Shown piece after piece: positions 61,932-64,000 of a stretch of DNA of 64,000 nucleotides. The notes below the pieces were generated by a model, which was not told where the DNA came from, ran no database searches, and saw only the letters and a list, made by a program, of their open reading frames with translations. The stretch is from NCBI RefSeq assembly GCF_037975245.1, contig NC_092565.1:6182999-6246998 (forward strand). Direction: 5' to 3'. Made by a program: the position numbers and the translations under genes. This stretch comes from Apostichopus japonicus. Its lineage: Eukaryota > Echinodermata > Holothuroidea > Aspidochirotida > Stichopodidae. Each line of letters begins with the position of its first letter. Positions within the stretch are counted from its first letter, which is position 1.

Positions 61932-64000
61932 GTAAAAAAAAAGAGTGATTTGAGATGAATTATCTCTCTATCTCTCTTTAGTATTTCCAATTGTTCTAAT
62001 TTTTTTTGTGCTTGTATGTAGAACAATAGCACCCTTTGTTTGCAAACTCTGTCATTCGTGGTTATGTGCCACAATTACTCCCTCCTCTGTTTCAATTATT
62101 GAAATTTCTTTGGTGGTGTTTTTTTTTTTGTATTTTGTTTTCCTCATTCTTACCTTACTGCTGTCTAACAGGATATCACAAAGTCTGTCAGACAGTCAAA
62201 CATATAAAGTAAATGCAATATATAAAATGTCGTCCACTGCTACACAAAGAACTCTTAAAGGCAAGCTTTGTAAATGTGGGTTTGTTGCATCATCGGGTCG
62301 CAATGTAATATATTGGGACTTGCCATTATCAGAAAAGGTAATAAAAAAAAATACCGGATTAGAAAATCGGAGTATAAATCAAGAAACCACATTTAGACAG
62401 ATTTATAAGCTAAATGGAATTTGAAATGTTCAAACATCTCCCGCTGTAGAAATATATCTTCTTGGACACAATTAAGCTACGGTACTTCATTTCTAGCACC
62501 ATTAATGTTACAAAAAAAATTTAAGTGTTGAGAATTAACCTGAGACGTCCCATTTTAAGTTTCCAAACAACTAGAGAGGGGGTTGAAAAGTGTCAAGATG
62601 GGAGTAACCCGGGAATCAATTTTAGACAATTTTTAGAAATTTAACGCTGTTGATCTGCTCAGACATTCACAGAACTTTGTCTTTTGTGCACCGAAGTACA
62701 TATATACATGTTATATATTGTTTACTGTACAATAGGAATTTTTGTCATGTTCTGTATGCCAGTGGGGGCTGTACCCCCCCCCTCCCCCCCCCCCCCCGAA
62801 GTATACATGGTTGTGTCTCTGTGAACATATTGTACAGTGACTAGGGCTTCCTTTTCTAACCTGTTGACCATTCTTCCTATGTCAAGTTAATAGAATTTGT
62901 GAAACACTTAAAATGGTTTTCTTTCTTCCTTAGCAAAGACTGAAATAGTTGTTTTGTTTTGTTTGATTGTATTTAGCATTTTTTGTTTCATACTTCATAA
63001 TTTTGAAGTAATTGTTTGGATTTCTGGTGTACTGGTAAATCTTGCCAAACTTGGGTTTTTATTTAGCAGAATATCATTTTGTTGATATTTTTTCATCTGT
63101 TATCGTTTTCCTGGTAATTTTTGGACATTATTATTTGCTCTTTTTCTTATCGTTGTGTTTTTCATTTTTTTGGGGCAGTTATAACTTTTCTGTTTCTTTG
63201 CTTGATTAAGTTGAGTCTTTAGCGTTCAAATCATTGTATCGCGCGATACCGTCATGTGCAGAGTTTTTAACGTGCCTGCATTTGTGTTTTGCTGGTCAGG
63301 TAGTATATAACTGTACATAGGTAAAAACAAAATGTTTGTTCTTGATTGTAAACTTAAAAAATGTTCTCTTTCCTTGAAAGCTTGTCTCTCAACCAAAGGG
63401 TCGAGCTTGTTATTTTTCTTTTCCTTTTCAAAATGAAATAATTTTTTTGTTTCAATTGTAAGTAACCTCAATTCATAGCACAACTGTTGGACTCAATCCT
63501 TAATTGTGTTAAAGCAGCATCCGCTAGGTCTTTTTCAAGTTGAGACCCTGACGCAGGTTTGAGATGGCAAGGGAAGGCGGTGGTGGTTAAGGGAGTAGTC
63601 AGACCAATGTTTCTTGATGTTGAGTGGCTCACTTGAAAGTCACTACTGTGAAGATTATTGGGGCAATGGACCCCCCTTCCTCCCCCCCCCAGTATTGTCA
63701 GGGACCCATTTTGTATCTAACAGTCGTGATGTAGAAGACACTAAATCCCAATTGGTCTATAAAGTCACAAAGAGTCACTTAAAAATTACATCTATATTAG
63801 GTTCACATGTTCATTTGTGGTCACTTTGGAGAAATTGTTACTGTTTTATGACTATAAATATAAATATATATATATACATATATGTAAAACTAAGCCGTTG
63901 TAAAAATTGTAAAAACTCCTGCCAGAGATCTTTATCGAACTGTCTGCTCTTTTTTTGACTTGTGTACACAGCTACTATCCTTGGGGCTGTTCTGTGTGTC
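61932..64000. other. Downstream intron, window end
   Basis: No exon for the following C2 domains was recognised. A 138-codon open frame (62008-62424) has no known motif. C-tracts near 62775-62797 and 63679-63690 and a TA run near 63865 are the only repeats. The gene continues to the right of the window. Confidence 0.55.

Noticed and set aside
62008-62424. 138-codon ORF and a possible exon beginning at 62172
   Set aside because: No recognisable motif. In the phase left by exon 37 the candidate exon (DITKSVRQSNI) reaches a TAA, so I left it out.

Overview
This is a window of metazoan genomic DNA. It is AT-rich, has short exons separated by long introns with GT..AG boundaries, and carries many SINE, MITE and minisatellite sequences and no bacterial-style operons. 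It holds one recognisable protein-coding gene, on the + strand: a DysF-containing (type I) ferlin, i.e. the invertebrate counterpart of vertebrate dysferlin/myoferlin. The gene runs through the whole window and is open at both ends. I reconstruct 37 coding exons from 805 to 61931, one of them a 9-nt candidate microexon. They give about 4.3 kb of coding sequence, or about 1434 residues, in which splice phases match at every junction. The host is most likely an invertebrate deuterostome, perhaps an echinoderm; this is judged from the style of the gene and of the interspersed repeats and is an inference only.

Layout: 805-910 and 9206-9311 end C2A. 11105-11168 and the start of the next exon form the linker. 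13135-22280 is C2B. 22804-23483 is the FerI region running into C2C, and C2C is completed by 26652. A microexon candidate lies at 28077-28085. 32790-34133 is the conserved region after C2C, 34824-35504 is FerA, 35786-36403 is FerB and the start of the DysF region, and 37323-42353 is the nested DysF region with its RRRRW motifs. 45370-48318 is a linker, 49233-50849 is C2D, 51509-57207 is C2E, and 57582-61931 is a charged linker built from small phase-0 exons. The remaining C-terminal C2 domains and the transmembrane anchor lie beyond the right edge. The upstream part of C2A and the promoter lie beyond the left edge.

The introns hold: a 1.2-kb GAATGAAC-type minisatellite (20390-21590); a palindromic ACTAGT repeat (22440-22720); 52-bp, 55-bp and 96-bp tandem arrays; two hAT-type MITEs, one of them carrying a second, nested MITE; several tRNA-like SINE pieces; the C-terminal end of a LINE reverse-transcriptase ORF; and a U2 snRNA-like sequence whose 5' 45 nt are conserved and whose remainder is not.

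The most unusual feature is at 52749-55389. The 3' splice site plus the first codons of the C2E exon have been amplified about 24 times immediately in front of the authentic exon, with a 945-bp higher-order period. Smaller tandem duplications that span exon edges occur at three other exons of the same gene (ends of exons 14, 16 and 31), so the gene appears to be prone to copying its own splice boundaries into introns.
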